Below, in pieces: positions 54,812-63,345 of a stretch of 64,000 nt of DNA. The notes under the pieces are model-generated. The model saw nothing but the letters and a program-made list of their open reading frames with translations. It was not told the origin of the DNA and did not search any database. Positions within the stretch are counted from its first letter, which is position 1; every line of letters starts with the position of its first letter. Source of the DNA: Streptomyces himalayensis subsp. himalayensis (lineage in GTDB: Bacteria; Actinomycetota; Actinomycetes; Streptomycetales; Streptomycetaceae); assembly GCF_013778455.1 (NCBI RefSeq), contig NZ_JACEHE010000004.1, positions 1 through 64,000 of the forward strand, written 5' to 3'. Position numbers and translations under genes: made by a program.

Positions 54812-55116
54812 CGCACGCTCCGCCTTCCCCCAGGCCCGGCCGTACGTGTCGCAATTACGTGTCGCAATGGGGTCGAAGCACCCGGCTGGAGCGTACTGAC
54901 TCCACCAGAGCCCGGTCGAGGCCCGTGCCGGACAGAGGGCGTACTGAGGCGTGAATCCCCCGTCGGCCGGAACTTCACTGACACAGCATCACATCGGGGG
55001 CGCTGCCAGGGTTTACACCGATGTGACACGGAGGTTCCTTACGGAGGCAGATGCTCCGGAATAGTGACGCGCCGCGGAAGCACTTTTCCGCATCCCAGAA
55101 ATCGATAGGAGCTCCC
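54812..55116. other. 305-nt intergenic region upstream of the symporter gene
   Basis: Between the divergent GT39 and symporter genes. It holds a perfect 9-bp inverted repeat at 54989-55026 and A/T-richer sequence before the start at 55117. No gene, tRNA or other RNA is recognised. Confidence 0.6.
54989..55026. promoter_or_regulatory. Inverted repeat in the symporter promoter region
   Basis: TCACATCGG at 54989-54997 and CCGATGTGA at 55018-55026 are perfect inverse copies separated by 20 nt. They lie 91-128 nt before the symporter start. This may be a two-site operator or a stem-loop in the leader; which is unclear. Confidence 0.45.
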
Positions 55117-56565
55117 GTGTCGCCGTCCGTACCGTCCCTACCGCGACGCGTCGCACGCATCTTGCGTACCTCACTGTTTGCGCAGGTCGCCTGCGCACTC
55201 CTGCTCGGAATCGTCGTCGGAAAGCTGTGGCCCGACGTGGCCACGGATCTCCAGCCGCTCGGCGACGGTTTCACCCGGCTCATCAAGACGATCATCTCGC
55301 CCCTGGTGTTCTGCGTGGTCGTCGTCGGCATCGCCAAGGCCGGTGACCTGAAGGCGTTCGGCCGGATCGGGCTCAAGGCCCTGATCTGGTTCGAGGTCGC
55401 GAGCACGCTCGCCCTGCTCATCGGGCTCCTCGCCGCCAACATCTTCCAGCCCGGCTCGGGGATGAACGTCGACCCGTCCACGCTCGACAGCTCGGCGGTC
55501 GATGCGAAGACGGGCGGCGGTTCACTGCCCTCGACGACTGAGTTCATCCTGAACGCCCTTCCCACCAGTTTCATCGGCGCCTTCGCCGAGAACTCCCTGC
55601 TCCAGGTGCTCCTCCTGGCCTGCCTGGTAGGCGCCGCGCTGCTGCACCTCGGCCACACCAAGGTGCCGCAGGTCCTGCCCGCCATCGAGCAGGCCCAGGA
55701 GATCATCTTCGCGATCGTCGGCTTCGTCATGCGACTGGCGCCGATCGCGGTGTTCGGCGCGATGGCCGTTCTGATCGGGCAGTACGGGCTCGGCGTGATC
55801 GAGACGTACGCCAAGCTGATCATCCTGTGCTACGCGGCCGCGGCGTTCTTCATCGCACTCCTCGCCATCGCCCTCCGGATGGTCACCGGGCTCAGCCTCT
55901 GGAAGTTCCTGCGCTACATCCGTGAGGAGATGCTCCTCGCGCTCGGCACCGCCTCCACCGAGTCCGTCATGCCGCGTGTGATGCAGAAGCTGCGCAAGGC
56001 CGGCGCCCGCGACGACGCCGTGGGCCTGGTGCTGCCCACGGGGTATTCCTTCAACCTCGACGGCGCCTCGCTGTACCTGTCCATCGGCACGCTGTTCATC
56101 GCCCAGGCCGTGGGAGTGGACCTCAGCCTGAGCCAGCAGATCACCGTGATCCTGGTGCTCATGCTCACCAGCAAGGGCATGGCGGGCATCCCCGGTTCCG
56201 CCTTCCTCGCCCTGGCCGCGACCGCCTCCTCGCTGGGGGCCATTCCCGCCGGCGCCGTCGCCCTGCTGCTGGGCGTGGACCGCATCATGGACTCGATGCG
56301 CGTCGTCACCAACCTGCTCGGCAACTGCGTCGCCGTCTTCGCGGTGTCCCGGTGGGAAGGGGCGCTCGACCAGGAGCGGGCCAAGAAGGTGCTGGACGGT
56401 GAGGTCGGGCCCGCGCCGGAGGCCGCCGACGAGACTGACGGGACGGCCGACGCGGTGGACGAGGCCGCCTCGCCGGTCGTGGCGGAGGACGCGGCGACGG
56501 CTGTGCCCGAGCAGTCAGGGCCGCCGTTGGTCGAGGCCACGGCCAAGGAGGCTGCGCCAAGGTGA
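55117..56565 (+). CDS. Dicarboxylate:cation symporter (DctA/DAACS family)
   Basis: A 482-residue symporter. About eight to ten transmembrane segments and two re-entrant loops. The family motif SFNLDGASLYLSIGTLF (by core NLDGASLY, near 330) and TSKGMAGIPGSAFL near 370 are typical of DctA/GltP transporters, and MDSMRVVTNLLGN the C-terminal one. It imports C4-dicarboxylates or glutamate/aspartate with cations. The C-terminal 60 residues are an acidic Ala/Glu tail. GTG at 55117 is chosen from the AGGAG site 6 nt upstream; an upstream in-frame ATG at 55051 is less likely. Confidence 0.9.
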   Translation: MSPSVPSLPRRVARILRTSLFAQVACALLLGIVVGKLWPDVATDLQPLGDGFTRLIKTIISPLVFCVVVVGIAKAGDLKAFGRIGLKALIWFEVASTLALLIGLLAANIFQPGSGMNVDPSTLDSSAVDAKTGGGSLPSTTEFILNALPTSFIGAFAENSLLQVLLLACLVGAALLHLGHTKVPQVLPAIEQAQEIIFAIVGFVMRLAPIAVFGAMAVLIGQYGLGVIETYAKLIILCYAAAAFFIALLAIALRMVTGLSLWKFLRYIREEMLLALGTASTESVMPRVMQKLRKAGARDDAVGLVLPTGYSFNLDGASLYLSIGTLFIAQAVGVDLSLSQQITVILVLMLTSKGMAGIPGSAFLALAATASSLGAIPAGAVALLLGVDRIMDSMRVVTNLLGNCVAVFAVSRWEGALDQERAKKVLDGEVGPAPEAADETDGTADAVDEAASPVVAEDAATAVPEQSGPPLVEATAKEAAPR

Positions 56566-56648
56566 GTTGAGAAACCCCGATCGAGACCCGTCGAGACCAG
56601 TCGAGAGACCCGTCAACGCGGGTCGAGGCAATACCCGTGGAACAGCCG

Positions 56649-56672
56649 AGGCCCGGCCGCCGTGCCGGGCCT
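56649..56672. terminator. Hairpin terminator after the symporter gene
   Basis: AGGCCCGGC and GCCGGGCCT pair perfectly around a 6-nt loop, about 85 nt after the symporter stop and before the convergent MarR gene. Confidence 0.65.
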
Positions 56673-56776
56673 TCGCCGTGCCCCGCCGCACACGGCGACA
56701 ACGCGTCGGCACCATCGCACACGGCGAACACGGCGTCGGCACCATCGTCGTCCGTGCCGTGACGGCGACGCTGAGA

Positions 56777-57235
56777 TCAGCAGCCGCGCGCCTCCGCCTG
56801 AGGCACCCCGTCGACCAGCGCGGACAGCAGACCGGTGAGCAACTCCCTCTGCTCACCCGTCAGCGGAGCCAGGATGTCCTCGGCGGCGGTCCGGCGGGCA
56901 TTACGCAGCTCCCGCAGCGCTTGACGCCCGTCGTCGGTGAGCTCGATCCGTATCACCCGCCGGTTGGTGGGATCCGGGACACGGCGCACCTGTCCGCTTG
57001 CCTCCAGGCCGTCCACCAACGTCGTCACGGCGCGCGGCACCACCTCCAGGCGCTCGGCCAGATCCGCCATACGTGGCGGGGAACTGTAGTGCACGAGGGT
57101 GCGCAGCAGCCGGGACTGGGCCGGCGTGATGCCCAGCCCGCACCGCTCCAGATGGCGCTTCTGGATGCGATGCACACGGCGGGTCAGCCGCAGAAGCTGC
57201 TCGGCGAGCAGGCCGTCGGCGTCGGGGGTGCTCAT
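56777..57235 (-). CDS. MarR-family transcriptional regulator
   Basis: A 152-residue winged-helix regulator. The recognition helix region is MADLAERLEVVPRAVTTLVDGLE (by core AERLEVVPRAVT, near 60-71), followed by the wing DPTNRRVIRIELTDDGR. MarR proteins bind DNA as dimers and release it on binding a small hydrophobic ligand. It is divergent from the ABC exporter, and a symmetric operator candidate lies in between. Regulation of the exporter and itself is inferred from this layout. Confidence 0.92.
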   Translation of the reverse strand: MSTPDADGLLAEQLLRLTRRVHRIQKRHLERCGLGITPAQSRLLRTLVHYSSPPRMADLAERLEVVPRAVTTLVDGLEASGQVRRVPDPTNRRVIRIELTDDGRQALRELRNARRTAAEDILAPLTGEQRELLTGLLSALVDGVPQAEARGC

Positions 57236-57260
57236 AACGGGAACGATATCAGGACTTCGT

Positions 57261-57285
57261 TCATTGTGAGTATAGGTAACAATGA
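57261..57285. promoter_or_regulatory. Candidate MarR operator
   Basis: TCATTGT (57261-57267) and ACAATGA (57279-57285) are perfect inverse repeats with an 11-nt spacer containing TATAGG. The site is 26 nt upstream of the MarR start and 138 nt before the exporter start, in the AT-richest part of the intergenic region. Dimension fits a MarR dimer. Confidence 0.65.
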
Positions 57286-57422
57286 GCTATGCTCCCATCG
57301 TTGCTGTCAGCCTGCTTGGCTCACGCCGTAGAACAAGCCGTAGAACAACACGTAAACGCCAGAAGTAGCTTCCCGTTCGACCTGAGTCGGTGAAGCCGTA
57401 ACACTCACACCCGTAGGAGCCC

Positions 57423-59222
57423 ATGCATCCCGACGAACCCACCTGGACACCCCCGACACCCGATCCGGACCAGCCGCGACAGGTGCGCCGCATCCTCCGG
57501 CTCTTTCGGCCCTACCGCGGCCGCCTCGCCGTCGTCGGGCTGTTCGTCTGCGCCTCATCGCTGGTCTCGGTCGCCACGCCCTTCCTGCTGAAGGAGATCC
57601 TCGACACCGCGATCCCGCAGGGCCGGACGGGCCTGCTGAGCCTGCTCGCGCTCGGCATGATCCTCAGCGCCGTCGTCACCAGCGTCTTCGGCGTCCTGCA
57701 GACCCTCATCTCGACCACGGTCGGCCAGCGTGTCATGCACGACCTGCGCACTGCCGTCTACGGCCGGCTGCAGCGCATGTCCCTCGCCTTCTTCACCAGA
57801 ACCCGGACCGGCGAGGTCCAGTCGCGCATCGCCAACGACATCGGCGGCATGCAGGCGACGGTCACGTCCACGGCGACCTCGCTGGTCTCGAACCTCACCA
57901 GCGTCGTCGCGTCCATCGTCGCGATGCTCGCCCTGGACTGGCGGCTCACCGTCGTGTCGCTGCTGCTGCTTCCGGTCTTCGTGTGGATCAGCCGGCGAGT
58001 CGGCCGCGAGCGCAAAAAGATCGCCACGAAGAGGCAGAAGCAGATGGCCACGATGGCCGCCACCGTGACCGAGTCGCTCTCCGTCAGCGGCATCCTGCTC
58101 GGCCGCAGCATGGGCCGCGCCGACTCCCTCACCCGGTCCTTCGCCGGCGAGTCCGAACAACTCGTCGACCTCGAGGTGAAGTCGAACATGGCGGGGCGGT
58201 GGCGCATGGCCGTCATCACGATCGTCATGGCCGCCATGCCGGCCGTCATCTACTGGGCCGCAGGCGTGGCCTCCCAGCTCGGCGGCCCCTCCGTCTCGAT
58301 CGGTACTCTCGTTGCCTTCGTCTCGCTCCAGCAGGGCATGTTCCGGCCCACGGTGAGCCTGCTCTCCACCGGCGTGCAGATACAGACCTCGCTCGCGCTC
58401 TTCCAGCGCATCTTCGAGTACCTCGACCTGCCGGTCGACATCACCGAGCCGGAGAGCCCCGTCCACCTCGACAAGGTCGTCGGCGAGATCCGTTTCGAGA
58501 ACGTCGAGTTCCGCTACGACGACAAGAGCGGGCCCGTCCTCGACGGCATCGACGTGACGGTCCCTGCCGGCGGGGGCCTGGCTGTCGTGGGCCAGACCGG
58601 TGCGGGCAAGAGCACCCTCAGCTATCTGGTCCCCAGGCTGTACGACGTCACGGGCGGCCGGGTGACCCTCGACGGCGTCGACGTGCGCGACCTGGACTTC
58701 GACACGCTCGCGCGCGCAGTCGGTGTCGTCTCGCAGGAGACGTATCTCTTCCATGCGTCGGTCGCCGAGAATCTGCGGTTCGCCAAGCCCGACGCCACGG
58801 ACGAGGAGCTGTACGCGGCGGCCAAGGCCGCCCAGATCCACGACCACATCGCGTCTCTGCCCGACGGTTACGACACGGTCGTGGGCGAGCGCGGCCACCG
58901 CTTCTCCGGCGGGGAGAAGCAGCGGCTGGCCATCGCCCGCACCATCCTGCGAGACCCACCCGTGCTGATCCTCGACGAGGCCACCAGCGCACTGGACACC
59001 CGTACCGAGCAGGCCGTGCAGGAGGCCATCGACGCTCTGTCGGCCAACCGGACCACGATCACCATCGCGCACAGGCTCTCCACGATCCGGTCCGCCGACC
59101 AGATCGTCGTGCTCGACTCGGGGCGCGTGGCGGAGAGCGGCACGCATGAGGAGCTGCTCGAGCAGGACGGCCGTTACGCCGCCCTCGTCCGCCGAGACGC
59201 CCAACTGGAGCCCACAAGATGA
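57423..59222 (+). CDS. ABC exporter (fused membrane and ATPase domains)
   Basis: A 599-residue homodimeric-type exporter. Six transmembrane helices (about 30-320), then an ATPase with Walker A VGQTGAGKSTLSYLV near 385, signature FSGGEKQRLAIAR near 494-506, and Walker B VLILDEATSALD. All key residues are intact, in contrast to the pair at 48.6-52.3 kb. TAGGAG precedes the ATG. It is divergent from a MarR gene, which often controls such multidrug exporters. Substrate unknown. Confidence 0.93.
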   Translation: MHPDEPTWTPPTPDPDQPRQVRRILRLFRPYRGRLAVVGLFVCASSLVSVATPFLLKEILDTAIPQGRTGLLSLLALGMILSAVVTSVFGVLQTLISTTVGQRVMHDLRTAVYGRLQRMSLAFFTRTRTGEVQSRIANDIGGMQATVTSTATSLVSNLTSVVASIVAMLALDWRLTVVSLLLLPVFVWISRRVGRERKKIATKRQKQMATMAATVTESLSVSGILLGRSMGRADSLTRSFAGESEQLVDLEVKSNMAGRWRMAVITIVMAAMPAVIYWAAGVASQLGGPSVSIGTLVAFVSLQQGMFRPTVSLLSTGVQIQTSLALFQRIFEYLDLPVDITEPESPVHLDKVVGEIRFENVEFRYDDKSGPVLDGIDVTVPAGGGLAVVGQTGAGKSTLSYLVPRLYDVTGGRVTLDGVDVRDLDFDTLARAVGVVSQETYLFHASVAENLRFAKPDATDEELYAAAKAAQIHDHIASLPDGYDTVVGERGHRFSGGEKQRLAIARTILRDPPVLILDEATSALDTRTEQAVQEAIDALSANRTTITIAHRLSTIRSADQIVVLDSGRVAESGTHEELLEQDGRYAALVRRDAQLEPTR

Positions 59223-59265
59223 AGATATGCCGGGTTTGTTGCTATGTGCGGGTTAGCGTGCCCGC

Positions 59266-60111
59266 ATGCAGATCAACACTCCGCGACGGAGAAGGACCCG
59301 ACTGACGCGCCGGGGCCGGATCGTCCTCATTGCGACCGGAGCCTGCGTGGTGGCCGCCGCCGTGGCGGTTCCGCTGCTGCGCCCGGACATGGGCAACAGG
59401 CGGCCCGCGTCTCTGACGATCCCCGAGGGTTGGCGCACCAGCCAGGTGTACGCCGCCATCGACAAAGCCCTCGGCGTGCCGGCCGGCACCACCAAGAAGT
59501 CGATTCCGAAGGCCAAACTGAAGCTTCCGCCCGACGCAAGGGGGAATCCGGAGGGCTACCTCTTCCCGGCCACGTATCCCCTGAACGGCAAGTCGACCCC
59601 GGAGTCCGTGCTGTCGTACATGGTCAAAACGGCCAACGAGAAGTTCAACGGCGATCAGGTGGCCGCCGGGCCCCAGCGCAACCCGATGAGTCTCTATCAG
59701 ACCATCACCATCGCGAGCATCGTCCAGGCCGAAGCCGAGACCAAGGAAGACATGGGCAAGGTGGCCCGCGTCATCTACAACCGGCTGAACAGCGGCATGC
59801 CGTTGCAGATGGACTCCACCATCAACTACGCGAAGAACCGCAGCACGCTGCGGACCAGCGAGAGCGACACCCAGATCGACAGCCCGTACAACACCTATAT
59901 GCGTATGGGGCTGCCGCCCACGCCGATCGCCAACCCCGGCGAGGAGGCGATGCTGGCGACGATCAGTCCGCCGGCAGGGGACTGGCTGTACTTCGTGACG
60001 GTCAAGCCGGGCGACACCCGCTTCACCGCGAACTTCGAGGAACAGCAGAGGAATGTCGAGGAGTTCAACCGACTCCATCAGAAAAGCCAGGGCTCGGCGC
60101 AGAACAGCTGA
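59266..60111 (+). CDS. MltG/YceG-like endolytic transglycosylase homologue
   Basis: A 281-residue protein with one N-terminal transmembrane helix (IVLIATGACVVAAAVAVPLL, about 18-37) after a basic stretch. The YceG-like domain is complete: IPEGWRTSQVYAAI, EGYLFPATYPL, ASIVQAEAETKEDMGKVARV (catalytic Glu near 159), and DSPYNTYMRMGLPPTPIANPG. The enzyme class cuts nascent peptidoglycan strands and limits glycan length. It is shorter than the main MltG and separate from any cell-wall cluster, so it is probably a paralogue. Confidence 0.87.
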   Translation: MQINTPRRRRTRLTRRGRIVLIATGACVVAAAVAVPLLRPDMGNRRPASLTIPEGWRTSQVYAAIDKALGVPAGTTKKSIPKAKLKLPPDARGNPEGYLFPATYPLNGKSTPESVLSYMVKTANEKFNGDQVAAGPQRNPMSLYQTITIASIVQAEAETKEDMGKVARVIYNRLNSGMPLQMDSTINYAKNRSTLRTSESDTQIDSPYNTYMRMGLPPTPIANPGEEAMLATISPPAGDWLYFVTVKPGDTRFTANFEEQQRNVEEFNRLHQKSQGSAQNS

Positions 60112-60160
60112 GCGAGGGCGTTCGGGGATCCCGGTCCCTGGCCCGCGACCCGGGCCGGAC

Positions 60161-60254
60161 CGGGACCGGACCGCGACCGGCCCCACGACCGGGCCCACGA
60201 CGGTCGGGGCGGGCAGCGGATCGGGCCGGGACCGGACCGCGACCGGCCCCACGA
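60161..60254. repeat. Direct 28-bp repeat between MltG-like and monooxygenase genes
   Basis: CGGGACCGGACCGCGACCGGCCCCACGA occurs at 60161-60188 and again at 60227-60254 (66 nt apart); the first 20 bases alone are CGGGACCGGACCGCGACCGG. The flanking GGTCGGG...GGGCAGCGGA is also duplicated. No coding role is visible. Confidence 0.7.
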
Positions 60255-60354
60255 TTACGGTCGGGACGGGCAGCGGACCGGGCCCGTCGACCGGAAACCC
60301 TGAGCGGAAAGCCCATCACCGGAACCCCACCCGCGAGCGTCAGGCCATCAGCTT

Positions 60355-61503
60355 TCAGGCCGCGACCTCGACCGGGTCCCGGGCCAGCAGCTGTCTGATG
60401 TCCCGTACCGCGGCTCGCCCTGCCCTGTTGGCGCCGATGGTGCTGGCCGAAGGCCCGTATCCCACCAGGTGGAGCCGCGGGTCGGCGGTCACGCGGGTGC
60501 CCTCCATACGGATACCGCCCCCCGGCGCACGCAGCCGCAGCGGGGCCAGATGGTCGATCGCGGCGCGGAAACCGGTCGCCCAGAGGATCACGTCGGCGTC
60601 GACACGGCGTCCGTCGTCCCACTCCACGCCGTCCGGGGTGATCCGGTCGAACATCGGCAGCCGGTCCAGGATGCCGTCCTCTAGGGCCTGCCGGATCGCA
60701 TCGTTCAGGGGCAGACCGGTCACCGAGACGACACTCCGTGGTGGAAGCCCCATCCGGACGCGTTCCTCGACAAGGGCGACGGCCGCCCTTCCGATGTTCT
60801 CGTCGAAGGGTTCGTCGCGGAAGACGGGGGGACGGCGCGTGACCCAGCTGGTCGCGGCCGCATACGGCGCGATCTCCATGAGGTGCTGCGTGCCCGACGC
60901 TCCACCGCCGACCACGATCACCCGCTGCCCGGCGAACTCCTGCGGACCGCTGTACTGCGCGGTGTGCACCTGCCGCCCGCGGAAGGTCTCCTGGCCCGGG
61001 TAGCGCGGCCAGAACGGCCGGTCCCAGGTTCCGGTGGCGTTGATCAGCGCCCGCGTGGACCAGTTCCCCGCCGAGGTCTCGACCAGCAGCCGCCCGGCTT
61101 CCCCTTCGCGGACCGCGCGTACGTCCACCGGCCGCCGCACCTGCAGATCAAAGGTCCGCTCGTAGGTGTCGAAGTACGTGCCGATGACCTCCGACGAGGG
61201 GCGCGAGGGGTCCGCGCCGGTCAGTTCCATACCCGGCAAAGCATGCATCCCGTGCACCTTGCCGTAGGTGAGGGTCGGCCACCGGAACTGCCAGGCGCCG
61301 CCCGGACGTGGCGAGTGATCGAGGACGACGAAGTCGCGGTCCGGCTCGAACCCGGTGCGGCGCAGGTGATAGGCGCTGGACAGACCTGCTTGACCAGCGC
61401 CTATGACGACTACGTCCACCTGTTGTGCCGCCTTCGCGGACCCGTGGTCCGCCGCATCGGCATCCCTCTCGCGCACCGCGTCACCCGCCTCGATGTCGTT
61501 CAC
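60355..61503 (-). CDS. Flavin-containing monooxygenase-like NAD(P)-binding oxidoreductase
   Basis: A 382-residue flavoenzyme. The FAD motif VVVIGAGQAGLSSAYHL is near 25-40, a second dinucleotide site VIVVGGGASGTQHL near 185-198, and the conserved LWATGFRAAI close to the C-terminus. Length and motif order fit the CzcO/FMO-like family that oxidises small organic molecules using NADPH and oxygen. The GTG at 61503 has no strong binding site; other starts are absent within a reasonable distance. It is divergent from the YjbQ gene with a 103-nt gap. Substrate unknown. Confidence 0.85.
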   Translation of the reverse strand: MNDIEAGDAVRERDADAADHGSAKAAQQVDVVVIGAGQAGLSSAYHLRRTGFEPDRDFVVLDHSPRPGGAWQFRWPTLTYGKVHGMHALPGMELTGADPSRPSSEVIGTYFDTYERTFDLQVRRPVDVRAVREGEAGRLLVETSAGNWSTRALINATGTWDRPFWPRYPGQETFRGRQVHTAQYSGPQEFAGQRVIVVGGGASGTQHLMEIAPYAAATSWVTRRPPVFRDEPFDENIGRAAVALVEERVRMGLPPRSVVSVTGLPLNDAIRQALEDGILDRLPMFDRITPDGVEWDDGRRVDADVILWATGFRAAIDHLAPLRLRAPGGGIRMEGTRVTADPRLHLVGYGPSASTIGANRAGRAAVRDIRQLLARDPVEVAA

Positions 61504-61606
61504 GTTTCTACTAACCCCACCGGAGTCCGGGATCTTCCCAAGGGCTTGGGGCCTCGACCACCGCGCCGGCGGCGCGCCGATGCCGGGAACCGGCGAGGAT
61601 GGATGC

Positions 61607-62029
61607 ATGTCCGATGCCTTCACCACGCGTGTCCTGAACGTCGCCACCGGCTCCCAGGAGACCGTCATCGATCTCACCCGCGACTGCGAGGCCTTCCTGA
61701 GGGAGGCCGCGGGTGGACGCGACGGCCTGCTCAATGTGTTCGTACCGCATGCAACCGCCGGGATCGCGGTGATCGAGACGGGCGCGGGAAGCGACGACGA
61801 CCTGCTGGCCGCACTGCACACCCTGCTGCCCGCGGACGACCGCTGGCAGCACCGGCACGGCAGCGCCGGTCATGGCCGTGACCATGTGCTGCCCGCCTTC
61901 GTCCCGCCCCACGCCACGTTTCCCGTGATCGGCGGAAGCCTGGAACTCGGCACCTGGCAGTCCGTGTGCCTGGTCGACACGAATCGGGACAATCCAAATC
62001 GGCAGGTGCGGTTGAGCTTCCTTGGCTGA
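61607..62029 (+). CDS. YjbQ/UPF0047 family protein
   Basis: A 140-residue protein of the YjbQ fold. The motif VFVPHATAGIAVIETG near 44-59 and the cluster of histidines RHGSAGHGRDHVLPAF near 85-100 match the family, as does GSLELGTWQSVCLVDTN. Some members have weak thiamine-phosphate synthase activity, but the natural role is not settled. The ATG at 61607 is chosen because the fold starts there; upstream in-frame sequence belongs to the divergent promoter region. Confidence 0.85.
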   Translation: MSDAFTTRVLNVATGSQETVIDLTRDCEAFLREAAGGRDGLLNVFVPHATAGIAVIETGAGSDDDLLAALHTLLPADDRWQHRHGSAGHGRDHVLPAFVPPHATFPVIGGSLELGTWQSVCLVDTNRDNPNRQVRLSFLG

Positions 62030-62130
62030 TGCATGTGACGGAACTGTAGCCTCGAATTCCGGCCGCACGAATTCCCCTTGGCCCGTGCGTGATCAGCCCG
62101 TGAGCGTCGTGCTTCTGGGCGCGGTCGGGC

Positions 62131-62165
62131 GGCGGCATTTGAACCCACGACCTCTTCGTCCCGAA
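62131..62165 (-). tRNA. Remnant: 3' half of a proline tRNA (anticodon CGG)
   Basis: On the minus strand, the anticodon loop TTCGGGA (62159-62165) is followed by the 3' arm CGAAG, the variable region and the T-arm GTGGG-TTCAAAT-GCCGC. This is the 3' half of proline tRNA(CGG) with one base change in the T-stem. The 5' half (acceptor, D-arm, 5' anticodon arm) is not present; the flank CCTCA does not pair. It is not a functional tRNA. tRNA 3' halves are typical attachment sites (attL/attR) of integrative elements, including proline-tRNA-targeting elements of Streptomyces. Confidence 0.6.
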
Positions 62166-62282
62166 TGAGGTTCGTTCAAGATCGACACCGGCCTCCATTT
62201 TCCCCGCAGCGGTCCGGGCGCCAGCCAGAGGGTCAGGTCCTTCCTCCAGATCCCTCTCCGGGGCCATGTTCGAAGGAAGCGG

Positions 62283-62705
62283 TCAGCTGTCGAGTAGACC
62301 CCGGAGTGCCTCCAGTGGCAGGCAGGCTTCCGGAACGGCGGCTTCGCCATCGAACCGGACGCCCTCGGCCGCCAGGACCTCCAAAGGTGTGTCCGTTCGT
62401 GTCGAGTTGGTCCACTGGAAGCCAGCGCTGACGCGCCCCACCGAGGTGAGCACCCGCCACGCGTTGGAGCACTGGCCGCAGGCGGCCAGGTGGGTGCCTA
62501 CGGGAACGGCGTGGCTGCCTATGACGGACGCCACGTCGCCGTACGTCGTCCACCGCCCTGACGGGATGGCGCCCAGCAGGGTGTGAAGGCTCGTCCAGTC
62601 CTTGCGAGCGCCGCTGAGTTGCTTGGCCAGGTCCGCGAGGCTGGACCCTTCCAGCGCCGCCCCGAGGTCGCCGCTCACAGACAATCTTGTCGGCACGACC
62701 TGCAC
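62283..62705 (-). CDS. Alkyltransferase-like (MGMT/ATL) domain protein, possibly a C-terminal fragment
   Basis: A frame of 140 codons from a GTG at 62705. The core IPSGRWTTYGDVASVIG and the segment HLAACGQCSNAWRVLTS match the MGMT-like DNA-binding fold, but the catalytic PCHR motif is absent, as in alkyltransferase-like proteins that only bind damage. No ribosome binding site lies upstream and the first residues (VPTRLSVSGDLG) read like the interior of a larger protein. It may be a truncated remnant, consistent with the neighbouring tRNA fragment. Confidence 0.6.
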   Translation of the reverse strand: MQVVPTRLSVSGDLGAALEGSSLADLAKQLSGARKDWTSLHTLLGAIPSGRWTTYGDVASVIGSHAVPVGTHLAACGQCSNAWRVLTSVGRVSAGFQWTNSTRTDTPLEVLAAEGVRFDGEAAVPEACLPLEALRGLLDS

Positions 62706-62845
62706 GAGTACGCGATCAGCGGTTCACACCAGCCCCGTTACCAGCAACTTCAGGAAAAGGCTCAATGATCAACGATCGAGAACTCGACGCGCTACCGTCA
62801 ACCATGCACAAGCGCGCTAGGTCATACTCCGGCTGCATTAGGCCA

Positions 62846-62864
62846 CCTCATCCTGATGATGAGG
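62846..62864 (-). terminator. Hairpin overlapping the immunity gene stop
   Basis: CCTCATC and GATGAGG pair perfectly around CTGAT; the stem covers the stop codon of the immunity gene (TGA at 62848-62850). No T-run follows. Confidence 0.45.
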
Positions 62865-63345
62865 AACGCGTACCTTCCGGGCCAGCCGGCGTCAGTCGTG
62901 CCAGGGCTTCGTCGTATGCATCAGCGTTGCTGGGGACGAGATCTTTCATCTGTTCGAAGAATCCACGGCCGCTCTCCTTGAGCTGCTCGAGGAAGAGGTC
63001 TTCTTCAACCGCTGCCTGACGCCCCTCGGTTGGCCAGTTCAGCGAGACGAGGATTTGTCCACCTCCAATCCGCTTGAAGGTCAGTTTGATCGGCTGATCT
63101 GGAAAATAGGTATACGCCTCGTCCTGCGTGCGGAGCTCCTCGACCATGTTGCAGATATACGCCCAGAGTTGGTCGACGTAGTCCCACAGCTCTCGGTCGA
63201 GGATGGGGACTCCGTGCACGGACAGATCGATGGCACCGTCGATGTAGTCCGGGTCGCGCGGCGCTGTGGCCTCGGTGACGAGAGTGAAGCCTTTGCTCGG
63301 GTTCCCGAGGTAGGAGGCGATATTGACGGCTGCGTAGCTGCTCAT
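62848..63345 (-). CDS. Probable immunity protein of the RHS toxin
   Basis: A 165-residue acidic soluble protein without a recognised domain. It begins at the ATG at 63345, which shares one base with the toxin gene stop (TAATG), so it is translated immediately after the toxin, the standard arrangement of polymorphic toxin immunity genes. Its base composition is lower in GC than its neighbours, as expected for an acquired toxin module. The role as an inhibitor of the adjacent toxin domain is inferred from position. Confidence 0.7.
   Translation of the reverse strand: MSSYAAVNIASYLGNPSKGFTLVTEATAPRDPDYIDGAIDLSVHGVPILDRELWDYVDQLWAYICNMVEELRTQDEAYTYFPDQPIKLTFKRIGGGQILVSLNWPTEGRQAAVEEDLFLEQLKESGRGFFEQMKDLVPSNADAYDEALARLTPAGPEGTRSSSSG

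Noticed and set aside
62131..62165. Functional proline tRNA gene
   Set aside because: The acceptor stem, D-arm and 5' anticodon strand are missing and the T-stem has a mismatch, so it is only a remnant.
62093..62350. Short minus-strand open frame over the tRNA remnant
   Set aside because: It spans the tRNA-like sequence and has no domain or binding site; probably non-coding.
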